Assembly: GCA_945910005.1 (NCBI GenBank)
Contig: OX246741.1
Coordinates: forward strand, 7,568,611-7,632,610
DNA length: 64,000 bases
Origin: Isoperla grammatica
Taxonomy: Eukaryota > Arthropoda > Insecta > Plecoptera > Perlodidae
Direction: 5' to 3'
The notes beneath the pieces were generated by a model, which saw only the letters and a program-made list of their open reading frames with translations, was not told the origin of the DNA and ran no database searches. A program made the translations under genes and the position numbers. Below, one piece after another: positions 41,111 through 53,137 of this stretch (the stretch's first letter is position 1; every line of letters begins with the position of its first letter).

Positions 41111-42060
41111 ACGAGCGCGACCCCCCTGTTACAACTTACAACCGTAGTGACTAGTATTGTGAACATGAGTGACACAGTCACCTACGTCAACAGAGATGTA
41201 GAAACGAGTGCGACCCCCCTGTTACAACTTACAACCGTAGTGACTGACTAGTATTGTGAACATGAGTGACATAGTCGCCTACGTCAACAGAGATGTAGAA
41301 ACGAGTGCGACCCCCCTGTTACAACTTACAACCGTAGTGACTGACTAGTATTGTGAACATGAGTGACACAGTCGCCTACGTCAACAGAGATGTAGAAACG
41401 AGTGCGACCCCCCTGTTACAACTTACAACCGTAGTGACTAGTATTGTGAACATGAGTGACATAGTCACCTACGTCAACAGAGATGTAGAAACGAGTGCGA
41501 CCCCCCTGTTACAACTTACAACCGTAGTGACTAGTATTGTGAACATGAGTGACATAGTCACCTACGTCAACAGAGATGTAGAAACGAGTGCGACCCCCCT
41601 GTTACAACTTACAACCGTAGTGACTAGTATTGTGAACATGAGTGACACAGTCACCTACGTCAACAGAGATGTAGAAACGAGTGCGACCCCCCTGTTACAA
41701 CTTACAACCGTAGTGACTAGTATTGTGAACATGAGTGACATAGTCACCTACGTCAACAGAGATGTAGAAACGAGTGCGACCCCCCTGTTACAACTTACAA
41801 CCGTAGTGACTAGTATTGTGAACATGAGTGACACAGTCACCTACGTCAACAGAGATGTAGAAACGAGTGCGACCCCCCTGTTACAACTTACAACCGTAGT
41901 GACTGACTAGTATTGTGAACATGAGTGACATAGTCGCCTACGTCAACAGAGATGTAGAAACGAGTGCGACCCCCCTGTTACAACTTACAACCGTAGTGAC
42001 TAGTATTGTGAACATGAGTGACACAGCTACCTACGTCAACAGAGATGTAGGAACCAGTGC
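41111..42060. repeat. 93-bp satellite, about 10 units, open as a 31-residue repeat
   Basis: The unit begins GCGACCCCCCTGTTACAACT and runs through TAGTATTGTGAACATGAGTG and TACGTCAACAGAGATGTAG; it is 93 bp, divisible by three. Three units carry an extra GACT (GTGACTGACTAG) and are 97 bp. Within 93-bp runs one frame stays open, with the peptide NMSDTVTYVNRDVETSATPL repeated. At 97-bp units it meets a stop after VVTD. The units are nearly identical, so the array is young. A short SINE- or gene-like use is not supported. Confidence 0.92.
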
Positions 42061-42313
42061 TAATTTCTGGCATCCTATCATTGTTTACAAGAATTGGCAA
42101 CGAACATCATCGCTATGTCCTAATTGTCTCCACCACATCGTAGGCCATAGGAAATGTACAAATGTACCACGACGCGTAATAGAACAGGCGCCAAATTGCC
42201 AAAACTAACAAGAAACAAACGGGTAATGTTTTGTGTGATGGTGATACCCGTTTTTATACACTCAAAGATGTAAAGGTATTACTACTGTTGTGAAGAAAAA
42301 CAGTGGGGGGAGA

Positions 42314-42457
<144 letters not shown>

Positions 42458-42598
42458 TCGGTCTTTATTATGGGCGGGATTAAGGCCAGTGAAGCCTTTT
42501 CTTACATCCAACCGGTAATAATACTGTAAATAATAACAATTTGATAATATACATTTTACAATGACATGAATTAATTTAGAGATAGAGATGGAGGGAGT

Positions 42599-42610
42599 GA
42601 GAGAGACAGA

Positions 42611-42649
<39 letters not shown>
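42599..42649. repeat. (GA)n microsatellite
   Basis: GAGAGACAGAGGGAGTGAGAG followed by a pure GA run. Confidence 0.95.
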
Positions 42650-42651
<2 letters not shown>

Positions 42652-43030
42652 CACGATACAGTCCTGTGAAGTTTTTTGTTGCAATGAGCCTCATATATTT
42701 TCGACATGAATATGGTATATTCATATTCATCTTTATTCATGTGACCCACAACGGTTAATGCCGACCTCAGATCCATTCTACCGCTCCTTTCACGCACGCT
42801 GCTTCAACAAAAATCAACCGATTCCTCGTGTTTTTTCACACAACGTAAAGGCGGTGTTGCGCTTAGTAGAGATGCACCCAAACCTCATGAGTCACTCCCG
42901 CTGTGTGCGTGTGTGTGTGTTTCCAGGTAACCCGTATGCAGTCGTTAATTACCGCTAATCGACCTATTTAGTAGACAGTAGGAACTAGAGAAGTGGAAAA
43001 TTAAGTTGGTACTATTGGACTGTGCTATTA

Positions 43031-43304
43031 CCAATGATATTCAACAGCTATAGTAGGCTAGATCACCAGTCCCCCAACCTTCCACTCAGTAGCAAGCGTA
43101 GCGATTTGAAGCCATTTTGAAAGGGGCAATTTACATGCTAATTGGGACCTTTTAGTACTGCTTGCGCTGCCATCGGCAGAAAGTCGCACTAGAGACTCCT
43201 ATTCCAGCCTGTGTTATTTGCCCATTTCAAGATGGCTTCTAATTGACACGCTTGTGGTTGCTAGGCTGCGCATCTAGCCTACTATAGCTGTTGAATATCA
43301 TTGG
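43031..43304 (+). mobile_element. MITE family A, copy 2, with 33-bp perfect TIRs
   Basis: CCAATGATATTCAACAGCTA followed by TAGTAGGCTAGAT at 43031-43063 is the exact reverse complement of 43272-43304. The interior aligns with copy 1 (36671-36904) in opposite orientation. The flanks CTATTA and CTATTT could be an imperfect 6-bp target duplication. Confidence 0.82.
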
Positions 43305-44975
43305 CTATTTAGTGTTGGGGTGTAGACTTTGCGTGAGTCCATCCACTCTTACATCGCCATTATTCTTAAATGAATCCATCGTCACGCCGTGTCTACCTTA
43401 GTGAATAAATGACACGTAAACGTAAGCATTTTAATTTAATTTTTAATTAATTTGTTGGCTAGATTGTAGGTTTGTCTTGTGTAAACTATATAGACCGGTC
43501 ACCCTCAGGTTACGTTGGTAGTCTTGAGAACGTTGCCAACTCAACGAACGAACGCAGTAGCTCTCAGAGCTGACTCAACTGTTTTTCTCATACATTGATA
43601 TATTTTCTTGAAACTGAATTCGCTCACACCATTGGGCTTTAAGTAAAATGAGCAAGAAACAATACGTCCAGAAATCAGAATAGTGTGTATTTATTAAAAT
43701 AGCTAAATTGCAAATTATATCGCATTAGTCATACAAATGGCGGCCTTCAGTTCCTTAACTGATTCCCACTGGCCACCGTTATGGTGTATTAGGACCCAAA
43801 ACTGATAAATGGCCCATTCGAATTGAAAATTAATGGTAACAGTAACAGTAAAATAAATGCTTGAGTCAATCCCATTGGCTTAGGTTTTATCAGTCAGTGA
43901 GATTTGCTCAAACGTTCCTGTCATTGTTAATTTGAATGTGTGAAAATAGAGATGGATGATGAAACACCCAGTACGTATTGATGTAGTTGAGTTTAGAATG
44001 TGTATACGCGGGGATGAATACAACACAAGGTTTCCGTGTCTAACAAAACTGTCGTCTGTCGAAATAACTCGAATCAAATAAAGCGTCTGGACGGAGAGAA
44101 ACGAGTCACACACTCGGCGTCGCGACGCTTCTAATAATAGACGCGTGTGGCACCTCCAAGAGACAGGATGCGACGCGTTAGACGCGTTGGACGCTCAGCA
44201 TTCCACGAGACGCACCGAGATTTATATTGGAACTGAAAGAAACGAGCGCTGATTAAATCGGTCGGAGTTACTGGGTGGGGTGTTGAAGGCTCGCTACTTG
44301 CTAGGACCGGTCTAATCACTAGGGAAACGCTCTGTATGACGCGTTGATAAGCGAGCACACCCACGAGGAACAAAAACGAACATTCAAACTATTTCAAGGA
44401 TACCACCTTCACTAAACTTTACTTCAAAATAGGTGATCGTCCTATATATTAATCGAAAGTCCACTTTTGTAGGATAGTTTGGTATTAACAACGTTACAAG
44501 CGTTACAAGGTAACCTAGCTTTATTCAAGTTTACGGCCTTCTAAATTACTCTGGCTTGCGATCAAGAAGGAGGTGCTCAAATGTAAACTGTTTCACGGGT
44601 TTTATATATTATGTACTTACAACAAAAACAACACAGCAAGTGTGCTCGCCAAAATGTCTTGCGTTTAAAACGTTCCTAGCGATGTTTGTGGGGAAGACTC
44701 CACAATGCTATAATAAATTCACATTATTTATCATTTGTAACGAGGCATCAACTTTATCTGTTTTATCAAGTAAGAAAAAGCTGCACGCAGGAATAAACAC
44801 ATCTTTGCGCGATACCTGCCTCAAGATTAATTGGACTCCGGAGGTTTCCACCCAGTGCTGTTAAAACTTAGAGTTTGGAAAGTTAGAAAAGATTGCTAAA
44901 GGTCTTCTTGTATAAAAACTCATTACCAGGTTTCACTTTACGACTTGGAAAAAACTTTGAGATAAACTTATCGAT

Positions 44976-45045
44976 GGTGGGAATCGAACTTGTGACCTTC
45001 CAGGTCATAGTTTGATATGTTCTAAGCTAACGAGCAACAGTTCAG
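44976..45045 (-). repeat. tRNA-like SINE fragment
   Basis: On minus: TGCTCGTTAGCTTAGAACAT as a degenerate A-box region and AAGTTCGATTCCCACC as the B box. Not a functional tRNA by eye. Confidence 0.5.
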
Positions 45046-45807
45046 TTGGATGTTCATCATTGCAAAATTTCACACACTTTATTTCGTAATGTATCAATTT
45101 AGTTAAAACACGTTAAATAAAATATAAATTTAGTTTAAATACTGGATTTCTTATGTGACTTCCTCAAAACCATCTTGAAACGATAAATAAGAATAAATTA
45201 TTTAAATATTTCTGCAAAACTGGTTGCAAAGCCCTTTTTAATTTATATTTTGTCTTATTTAACGAAAACAAATGTTTTACATGCATAAAAGGGGACGCTC
45301 GCAAATCAATTTAATTTTAATAAGTTATTCGTTTCATCAGATTACACCTCCAGCCTTATATTTTTAATTTATGTCAATATAATTTATTATATATATTATC
45401 TTATCATATATTTTCAGGTCTTTGTATTTTTGCTATATTATTAGTGTGTGTTAGTTATTTTATGTTTGCATATCACTTGTGTAAGTACTGCTGAGTGTTA
45501 CCAGATGAAAAGTAACAATTATTAATAAAACGTGATCTCCTAAATGTATTGAGAACTGACCAAGTAGCTTCGTACACATGTACGTTCAATCAGCGCTACT
45601 GTGCTTTGCGGCACAGCTAACTTGTCTGTGCAAGTCAACATGATGCAGATTACATCTCGCCTAGATTAAAGTAGTGTTTGCTCGCGGCGATGTACGTGGT
45701 ATGTGCGTGTGGTGTGTACAGGGATGTGGGCACACATGAACGTCGAGCACCCAGTTAAATACTTCAAATAGATGTTGGTCCGCTGGATCATCGATGACAT
45801 TCAAGTG

Positions 45808-45890
45808 AATTTTGTTGTTATTTTCCTGTTCAATGAAAGGACAGGGTGGCCAGTGTAGGGTTTTGGGCATGCCCATACCCTCTTTAGCCT
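45808..45890 (-). repeat. Dispersed short repeat family, copy 3
   Basis: Matches copy 2 (TTTTGTTGTTATTTTCCTGT ... GGACAGGGTGGCCAGTGTAG ... GGGCATGCCCATACCCTCTT) with a few substitutions. Confidence 0.72.
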
Positions 45891-47339
45891 ACAGGTACAT
45901 ACAATTACACAATTATACTAAGTTAAATAGATGGAGAGGAAGTTATAGTATGACATTGATCGGTAATGAATATTTGAATTTCAGTCTGAAGGATAAGGTT
46001 ATAGGGCGAGTTATTATGTCTAGCATGTCTTTGTGGTTGTCGTTGAAATAAGGGCTCAAATTATCACACGGTAAATATTTGTGTAACATTTCTTGGAAGA
46101 CGAAAAGGAAGAAAGTGAAGGACCAACTGAAAAATAATTCAGTGGAGAGAGGCGAACTGTGGGAAGCCAGAGGAAGATGGCGTGAACTAGTGGGAAGAAG
46201 AAGGAAAGAAGAAGTGGAAAAAGAGAAGGTGACAGGTCTGGCAAACTGATGTCAACAAACTCTAGCTGTATGGCCTGCACGAATACTGGTGGCTAACCAC
46301 ACCCTGACCCGATTTTGTCGCCCATGTGGCAGGTTTCTTTTTACTGCACACGGTTCTAAAAATTGAACTACATCGTTTGATATTTTTGTATTACAAGCAT
46401 ATCCTTTTGTCTGTTTTGCTAGAAATTGAAACGTACCAGCTGTTAGCGGACGCATTTTGTCTTCTAAAAACAACAACGAAAGAAAAAATGTGCCGGTGAA
46501 AATGTATTGAAGATGGTCCAGAAAAACTGTAGATAAAACATGACGGGTACCAGAAGATTGTTAGTGTGATTTCGGTTCTGGCTTCAATACTTTTCATCCC
46601 ATCCAATACTTAGCAATTTCTCAACCACGAGTAATAGGTTTATAAGAATCAAGATTATATGCGTTGTAATTGATTTGTAAAAGTGAAGTGATTGGCTGGA
46701 GAGGAAAGAATGGAGACCTGTTTCAAACCAATCCACGGGTTAAAAACATGGGAACAATCGGAAATGCTGCAGAGAAATTACTTAGTTTTGTATTGTTAAA
46801 AACTCATTATGTTATAACTTGCCATCAGGTTATTTCAAAGTAAACTGGTTAATAATTTCATTTCCACAGCCTGCACAAATGCTTCACATATTGCATTACG
46901 AAAACTAATCTAAAGAGAGGTTCGCGTAGTGTGGCTTTGAGAATATAAACAAATTACAAGATGTGAGGCCAAAAGCAAACTATGATATTTCTAATTGAGA
47001 GGTAAAGCTTGTAATCATTGAGACCATAATATATTTCAGGTTGAACTTGACTCGCGTGTTTCAGCTGTTATTCTAAAGTTCTATGGTTCCTTTGCGCGCG
47101 GCGACTTTCTGCGTCAATATAGTCACTATCAAAAACCAAACACCTGTTGGTTTATACCTTATTCCGCTCTCTCTTGTGCACGCACTTCTATTATTTCTGC
47201 AAACACAATTATTTTCTAATTTTCTTACTTATCGCATTCATATTCTCGAACCGTAGCTCGAAGTCACCCAATTTATGAGTAAGTACCAATTAAATTTGAC
47301 AGCTTTCCTCTAAGGAGAATGTAAAATTATTGCCTACTA

Positions 47340-47999
47340 GGAAAACGCTCTGTTTGACGCGTTGATAAGCGAGCGCGTCAATATCTACGAACTTTCTGGC
47401 GAAAAGTTTCAATGCTAATACGAACAACAATGGACAACAATTTAAGAATGCGCATTGCAAAAATTGTTCTAATTTCCAAAGCTATTATACTTCCCGACAT
47501 TGTTGGATGCAGTGCAATGTGCGTTGCTAAGAATTTTCGCTGTCATGTTTTCAACACGGTCCGCCACCGTTACTAACACTTATTGACAGCAATAGAAATG
47601 TAATTTCTGCCTCTAATACGTATTGGATCGCGTTTACATTAGTATATTCGTAACCGGACAAAAATTTACTACAAGATAGCCACCTCACATTTTGCCGTTA
47701 CTGCGTTTCAGAAATATATTTTCGAGTAACTTTTGTGTAACTTTGCCAATATTTATCGTATCGTCAAAACATGAACATATTCGTGACCGGAAAAAAGTTT
47801 AAAAAAATATGGCTATCTCACATTTTGCCGCCATTTTGTTTCAAAAAAATATTTTGCAGTAACTATGGTGTAACTTTGTAACTTTTCGAACGATTTTGCC
47901 TCAAAACTATACACCTTCAATCCACATCGAGGCTTGTGGATGGTCCAAATTTCAAGTTGATCGGACTTTCCGTTCGACCGCTATCGACGGACATAAAAA

Positions 48000-48037
<38 letters not shown>

Positions 48038-48112
48038 AAACAAACAAAAAAAAAAACAGAATGAAGTGCCATAAGAGTCAAGTGGAAACGCTCGCTTCGC
48101 TCGCTTAATAAA
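47340..48112. mobile_element. Candidate repeat element with internal tandem duplication and poly(A)
   Basis: The left part (AAACGCTCTGTTTGACGCG) is shared with 44322-44356. Inside, a block of about 120 bp with ATTTTGCCG, GTAACT.TNGTGTAACTTTG and CATATTCGTGACCGG recurs in diverged form between 47655 and 47890. An A36 run lies at 48001-48036, then A-rich sequence, and the block ends with GAAACGCTCGCTTCGCTCGC. The boundaries and class are uncertain. Confidence 0.4.
48001..48036. repeat. Poly(A) tract
   Basis: A36, preceded by AAAAAC and followed by A-rich sequence interrupted by C. Confidence 0.95.
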
Positions 48113-51100
48113 ATATATTCCAACTTAGCTCTGCTTATAAATTGTTTTTTATTGTTCGCCAAACCCATAAATTCAATACACAAATTGAATTCGTGTCATT
48201 ATTTAAGTAGTTTTGAGAAGTTGTTCAATGTACGGAGAGAAAACCGGAGAAGGTACAAGTTTGAAGAGTTTAGTTTAAAGGAAAAGTTATAAAAGACGAT
48301 GGCATATAAAAAATATAATTAGAGGGCAAGTTAGAAGGCAAAAATAATATAAGCAGGACAATGTTAGATTGAATTCAACAGATAATCCAGGATATGCTTT
48401 TCCCATACTCCGTGCATAAAAAGAAAGTTTTATGAAAATATGAATATTCAACAATAATGAATATTTTTTAAATGTCTGCGATCATGTCCACAAAAGTTGA
48501 ATTCTGTAATATATTACAAGTTACATGTGATGTGACAAGGGCACTGGATTGAGTTCATGCATCATACGCAAACATGCGGCAACCTTTAACGGCAACGCTG
48601 TTATGTTGAATGATTGTAACCTTCACATTTCCATGTTAAAAAGTAGACCATGCAAGTCGGTGGGAGTATTTTCCCTATTTTCTCAAGTTCTCATCTATAT
48701 TTATCCCGCGTGCTAATTGATTGGATCTCCTTCGACCGACTCCCCCGTCATTTCGTGCGTATGAGAAGCAACGTTGCCAGATGTGTCCTCACGCACGCTA
48801 CCTTACAAACCTATATATAATTACACACTTTTCGGGATATTTATAGTCACATCATCATAATGAACGTTTCAAAGCCGCTCCGCGTTCCGTCCTCAAGACA
48901 ATAATGATTCAATCAAACCGAATCAATTTAGTCTACGTCAATCTAGTCTACATTTGAAGTAGTAACAATCCACACAACTTGACGAACAATGTGAAAACTA
49001 TAGAACATGAGTTACAGACATGTCTTTTATCGCCATCTATCACTCAAGCACTAATTGAATCGTATCGCCTGCACTTGTAGAGACGCAAAGCAACAAGTCA
49101 GTAAGTGTTTTGCTGTTTGGCAACCAATCGATAATATCGAGATAAACAAATACAGAATTCTCCCCGACAAACAAAATCACATTTAATATTCTCTCCATAT
49201 TGGTTCGGCGTTGCGATTCAATCAAAATCCCACGAACCGTGAACTAATTTTTGACTGACGGGGCCGCATATTCGTTCTGTAGCATTGATTGTCTGGACAT
49301 GAAATGGATACGCCATCGGCTTGCATGCCAATAACAATTGGGCTAATCAAATCGATAGAAGACCTATAAATCTATACATTTCTTCGTACGACAAGCGTTG
49401 GTCTTTACACAACTTGGCGAAAGTGTCGGCTTTGTTTGAGTGAAGTCAACAGTTAGGAAGGGTGGTTAACCAGTACGAATAAGAAAACAGAAGTTAAGCC
49501 AACAACATTGTGGGCAGAGGTGCAATCAATAGTAAAACAAGTCAGGTTGGTGGAGGAACTGACTCAGATGTCGAGTACATGTAACCTTTCGATATCTTTA
49601 AACAGGAGTAAGCTATACGTGTTACTATCTGTTACCTGTCATCCATCATAATCATCATCGTTATTGACTTATTGATATTTAAAATGTGTCACATTATAAA
49701 ATGAGGCTTTCGGATGTTTATAACATGCATTATTCAGGGTTTCTTTCGAAACACTCAGCAATACCGTTGAGTTGTTTTGTATGGTCCATACCGAACGGCT
49801 ACGGTTATCTTTCTAACCGCTCAACATAATCTAGTCGGGTAGTAGCAGAACGCAAGTGCGTGGAGTGGACGATGACAGCGCGCGATCCGATAGTACGGTT
49901 CAGTATGCGTTTACATTCTGCTACTAGCCGACTGACGTGAACGAAGCGGTACAACCTTGAGTGAGGATGCGTGGGCGGCTGGAGGGGGGAGGGGGGGGGG
50001 GGGGTGATAGTCGACCCGTAGTAACCCCCAAACAGATTCTCGTGTGCAAACACACTGACAGCCACTTCTGTTTATTTGTCATGAATGAATTAATGAATGA
50101 AGCTCTCTGCGTCGATCCAGCCAACAGGGCTCTCTCTCTCCGAGGCCTTCGTTACGAGGCCTTCGTTATACTTGATCAAGTATAACGAAGGCCTCGCTCT
50201 CTCCAACCCCAGGACTTATCTGGAGGTCTCTCTTCTCCTTTGATCCGCCGAGAGCGTCGTGTACATTCTGCAGGTAAACAAGAGCGGTGTTTGCTTCTCT
50301 CTTCTGCATATAAGAGCGCGAGAAACCTATCTACGTTGCTACAGAGTTAGAGCGCGTAAATTATGAATTATGTGTGCAGCTATTTCATAATTTATCGCCA
50401 TTGCCAAGCATGTATAACCGGGTTATGTTGGCGTTGAGTAGTTAGTCAACAGTACGCTTTATGTAATTGCAATGCGACGTACTACAAAGTACAACAAACT
50501 AATCTCTATTCCGAGTCTCGTCCACGGTCGTATGTTCTAGATGCTCTTGGTCTTTATTAATACAATTACGCTATAATTAGTAGAGACGATGAGTGAATTA
50601 TAAATGAAGACAAAGCCAAGGCCGTATAAATAAGTTATACTTACTTTGTAGAGCTGCATTAGACAAAAGTTGTACTCGAGATTACTCCATTAGACAAAAG
50701 TTATGCGGCACTAAAAAGACTGTGCATTCTGGTGGCAAAAAATGAGTTTAAGCAACCAAAATTATCATCATGAACTATGATGTACATTTGTCAATCGTTG
50801 AGTATTCCATTTGTTGAACCGCTGTTGAACCAAAAATGGGACTGATTCTTGACAGTTTTAGTGGCGTAAACTCTAGAAACTTAATTTCAAAGCGTCTGAA
50901 CGAACCCACGTCCCTTGTCTTTAATCTGGCTGGACCCGTATGACTCTCCGTCCATGTATAGAAATAAGATTATAAAACAACAATGGCGGATGGGGTTTCA
51001 ACGTGTTTAAACGTGATCCTCGTTCTATTGGAATACCGTGGATAATTCTGTAGCCCAGCCCAGGGCCTTGATGTGTTAGTTCCACGAATGAAGCACGAGA

Positions 51101-52680
51101 GGGGCGGACACGTGCCGACTAAAATGGCAACGCTGCTTTGTTATAATTTAATTGCCACATCTAAACAGCTCATCGTCTCGATTTGCCTCGCAGCGTAAAC
51201 GAATATGCGGTACATCAACACTCAATTACTTTTATTCGATATGTTCTGCTGCAAGGCAATGATTGAACCTCAAAATCAATTATGGAACTATGAAAATATG
51301 TTCACGAGGAAATTGTCAATTACCGCATTGTAAAGGAAATCATCAATTTAAACGAAACTCATAAATGCCGGAACTTCACATTTACGAAGTGGAAAATTGT
51401 TTTGATTTTATCCTAAACCCAACATAAATGTGTTGAAGTAGGAATTCGAGTCCGTCATGCAACCACTTTCCCCGCATGACACGTATCATTATGTTGTTCG
51501 TTTGCATGTCACCTAGTTGACACTTGACACAACAGCGTAGAGAGATAGATGACGTCATCGCTCAGGTGAACGAACGGTTTTAGTGCCGATCTGACTGACA
51601 GTTTATAGGACAGTGATTCATATTTAATGGCTAATAATTCTAGGTCCCACATAAGTTTACGCGTAGTACATAACAACTTTATGTATTCAGTAGTATAATA
51701 CCCGTCTGTTATCTAGAAATAGTTTCAATTCATTAAGGACCGTTTTCTAATATAGCTTGATTAGTAAAACATCTCAACAAATTAATAGTTACCGTACCAT
51801 TTTTACACTCTCGTATAGAAATAATTACCGTATTTATTTTAAGCCTTGTTGCCACCGACTAGAAACATTTCATTAAACATATTCTTTATAGAAACACGAG
51901 CCCAGAGCGTTTCAAGTAATTTCTGGGGTAGTTAAAATGCAAACCATATAATAGGCTGTGGGAATCCTCAATGCACAGCTGGGTGGGGTAGATACAAAAT
52001 AATATTCATTTAATGAAAAAAACAACCACACGAGACGATAATAAACGTTGGTAGAATTAACTAACAGAAAGGTGTAGATATATTAAATGAAGTCTCTTGT
52101 ATGGGTAGATTGTTGTAAGTGAAACCTACCTAGCGTTAAAGCCGAGCTTAGAAAAACAAACACTAACAATAAGGATTCCATTGAGTTGAAACAATGTCTA
52201 GTTACTTCACAAAGAGTGACGACATCTGTGCGACGCTATCACTGTCGTAAATGCGACACTAACAAGGATTTATGCTCGACACAATTGTTTTAACGTAAAC
52301 TGATTACTCGATTGTTCTTCCATGCTCAATCCAACTACGTTGGTCGAGTGTAGAGTAAAGTCACATAAAAGTCGTGAAAACGCAAAATGTCATCTGTATA
52401 TTCACTAGTTAGAGATTATCTTGAACAATCAAATCCTCGTACTTAAGTACAATTAATATAATAATGTGAAATATAGTTTATTCACATCACAGTCGAGCTA
52501 GCCTTTGAGTCACTTATTCACAGAGTATATCAATTAATGTGTCAAGAAAGATATTATGTATCTATAACCGGCATCTCACCTTTCAAAACGTGATCACAAA
52601 GACTAATTTCAAGTAGGCCTACATTTGTATTCGATAAACTCTCTCGTATATTAGATATTTGCTGAAAAAAAAGCAAACAA
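48113..52680. other. AT-rich region with no gene found
   Basis: No conserved coding frame was seen. Notable points are a G14 run (49991-50004), the 42-bp palindrome at 50155-50196 and a weak B-box-like word (GAATTCGAGTCC near 51440). Confidence 0.5.
50155..50196. repeat. 42-bp perfect palindrome
   Basis: CGAGGCCTTCGTTATACTTGA is followed immediately by its exact reverse complement, with the centre TTGATCAA and no spacer. A partial direct copy (CGAGGCCTTCGTTA) lies just before it at 50141-50154. Confidence 0.92.
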
Positions 52681-52682
52681 GA

Positions 52683-52915
52683 ACCCCGACTAAGAATCGA
52701 ACCCAGGGCCGCGATTCTGAATGGGCGTCAATAAGTTTAACCCGAGTTTTTGTCGATTTTTGCCGAGTTTTTGTGATGAGCCAATCACCGCCTTGCATTC
52801 GCCTACTGTAACGACAAAAAGCATGCGTTAAACTTATCACGGCCATCCAGAATCGCACTGCAGGTCTCCCACTTGCCGGGTGGACGCCTTGACCTCTAGT
52901 AGTAGTAGTATAATA
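52683..52915 (-). mobile_element. tRNA-derived SINE split by a MITE
   Basis: On the minus strand AGAGGTCAAGGCGTCCACCC and GGCAAGTGGGAGACCTGCAG (upstream) and CCCTGGGTTCGATTCTTAG (downstream) together form a tRNA-like head. A 147-bp inserted element (52711-52857) interrupts them. The related + strand head at 53064-53137 is uninterrupted and shows what the intact order looks like. Confidence 0.65.
52711..52857. mobile_element. 147-bp MITE nested in a SINE
   Basis: TIRs of about 30 bp: the left begins GCGATTCTGAATGGGCGTCA and continues ATAAGTTTAAC; the right, inverted, begins GCGATTCTGGATGGCCGTG and continues ATAAGTTTAAC. The short interior contains GAGTTTTTGTCGATTTTTGC. It is AT-rich and non-coding. 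Confidence 0.75.
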
Positions 52916-52969
52916 ATTTAGTATACCTGGATGTTGTACCATATACCTAAAGCTGTTATAATGCAATCC

Positions 52970-53040
52970 ATAACCCCACACTGGCCATTCTGTCCTATCA
53001 TGGGACAGGTAAACTGCAATAAATTGATTTATTGATTAAT
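52970..53040 (+). repeat. Dispersed short repeat family, copy 4 (partial)
   Basis: AACCCCACACTGGCCATTCT, then GTCCTATCATGGGACAGG and a tail AATAAATTGATTTATTGATT. The GATT-type tail is like the tract at 42315-42457. Confidence 0.65.
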
Positions 53041-53063
53041 GCACAATATGTATGTGTTAAATT

Positions 53064-53137
53064 GCCCGTCCCGGTGGTCTATAGACGTCAAGGCACCCAC
53101 CTGGCAAGTGAAAGACATGGGTTCGATCCCAATTGAG
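53064..53137 (+). repeat. tRNA-like SINE head
   Basis: CCCGTCCCGGTGGTCTATAG as the A-box region and ATGGGTTCGATCCCAATTG with a perfect B box, 74 bases in all. The acceptor and anticodon arms do not pair well, so a SINE head is more likely than a working tRNA. Confidence 0.6.

Larger units (their letters stand above)
43305..47339. other. AT-rich region, dispersed repeats only
   Basis: No gene found. 44130-44360 is GC-richer with repeated GACGCGT words. It contains AAACGCTCTGTATGACGCG TTGATAAGCGAGC, repeated almost exactly at 47340-47374. A tRNA-like fragment lies at about 44976-45045 (minus, GTTCGATTCCCACC). Dispersed family copy 3 is at 45808-45890. Confidence 0.5.

Noticed and set aside
50155..50196. 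Recombinase site similar to loxP
   Set aside because: TTCGTTATA resembles part of a loxP arm, but the site has no asymmetric spacer and the arms differ; it is a plain palindrome.
53064..53137. Functional tRNA gene
   Set aside because: A and B boxes are present, but the acceptor and anticodon stems do not pair convincingly and related broken copies are nearby; a SINE head fits better.
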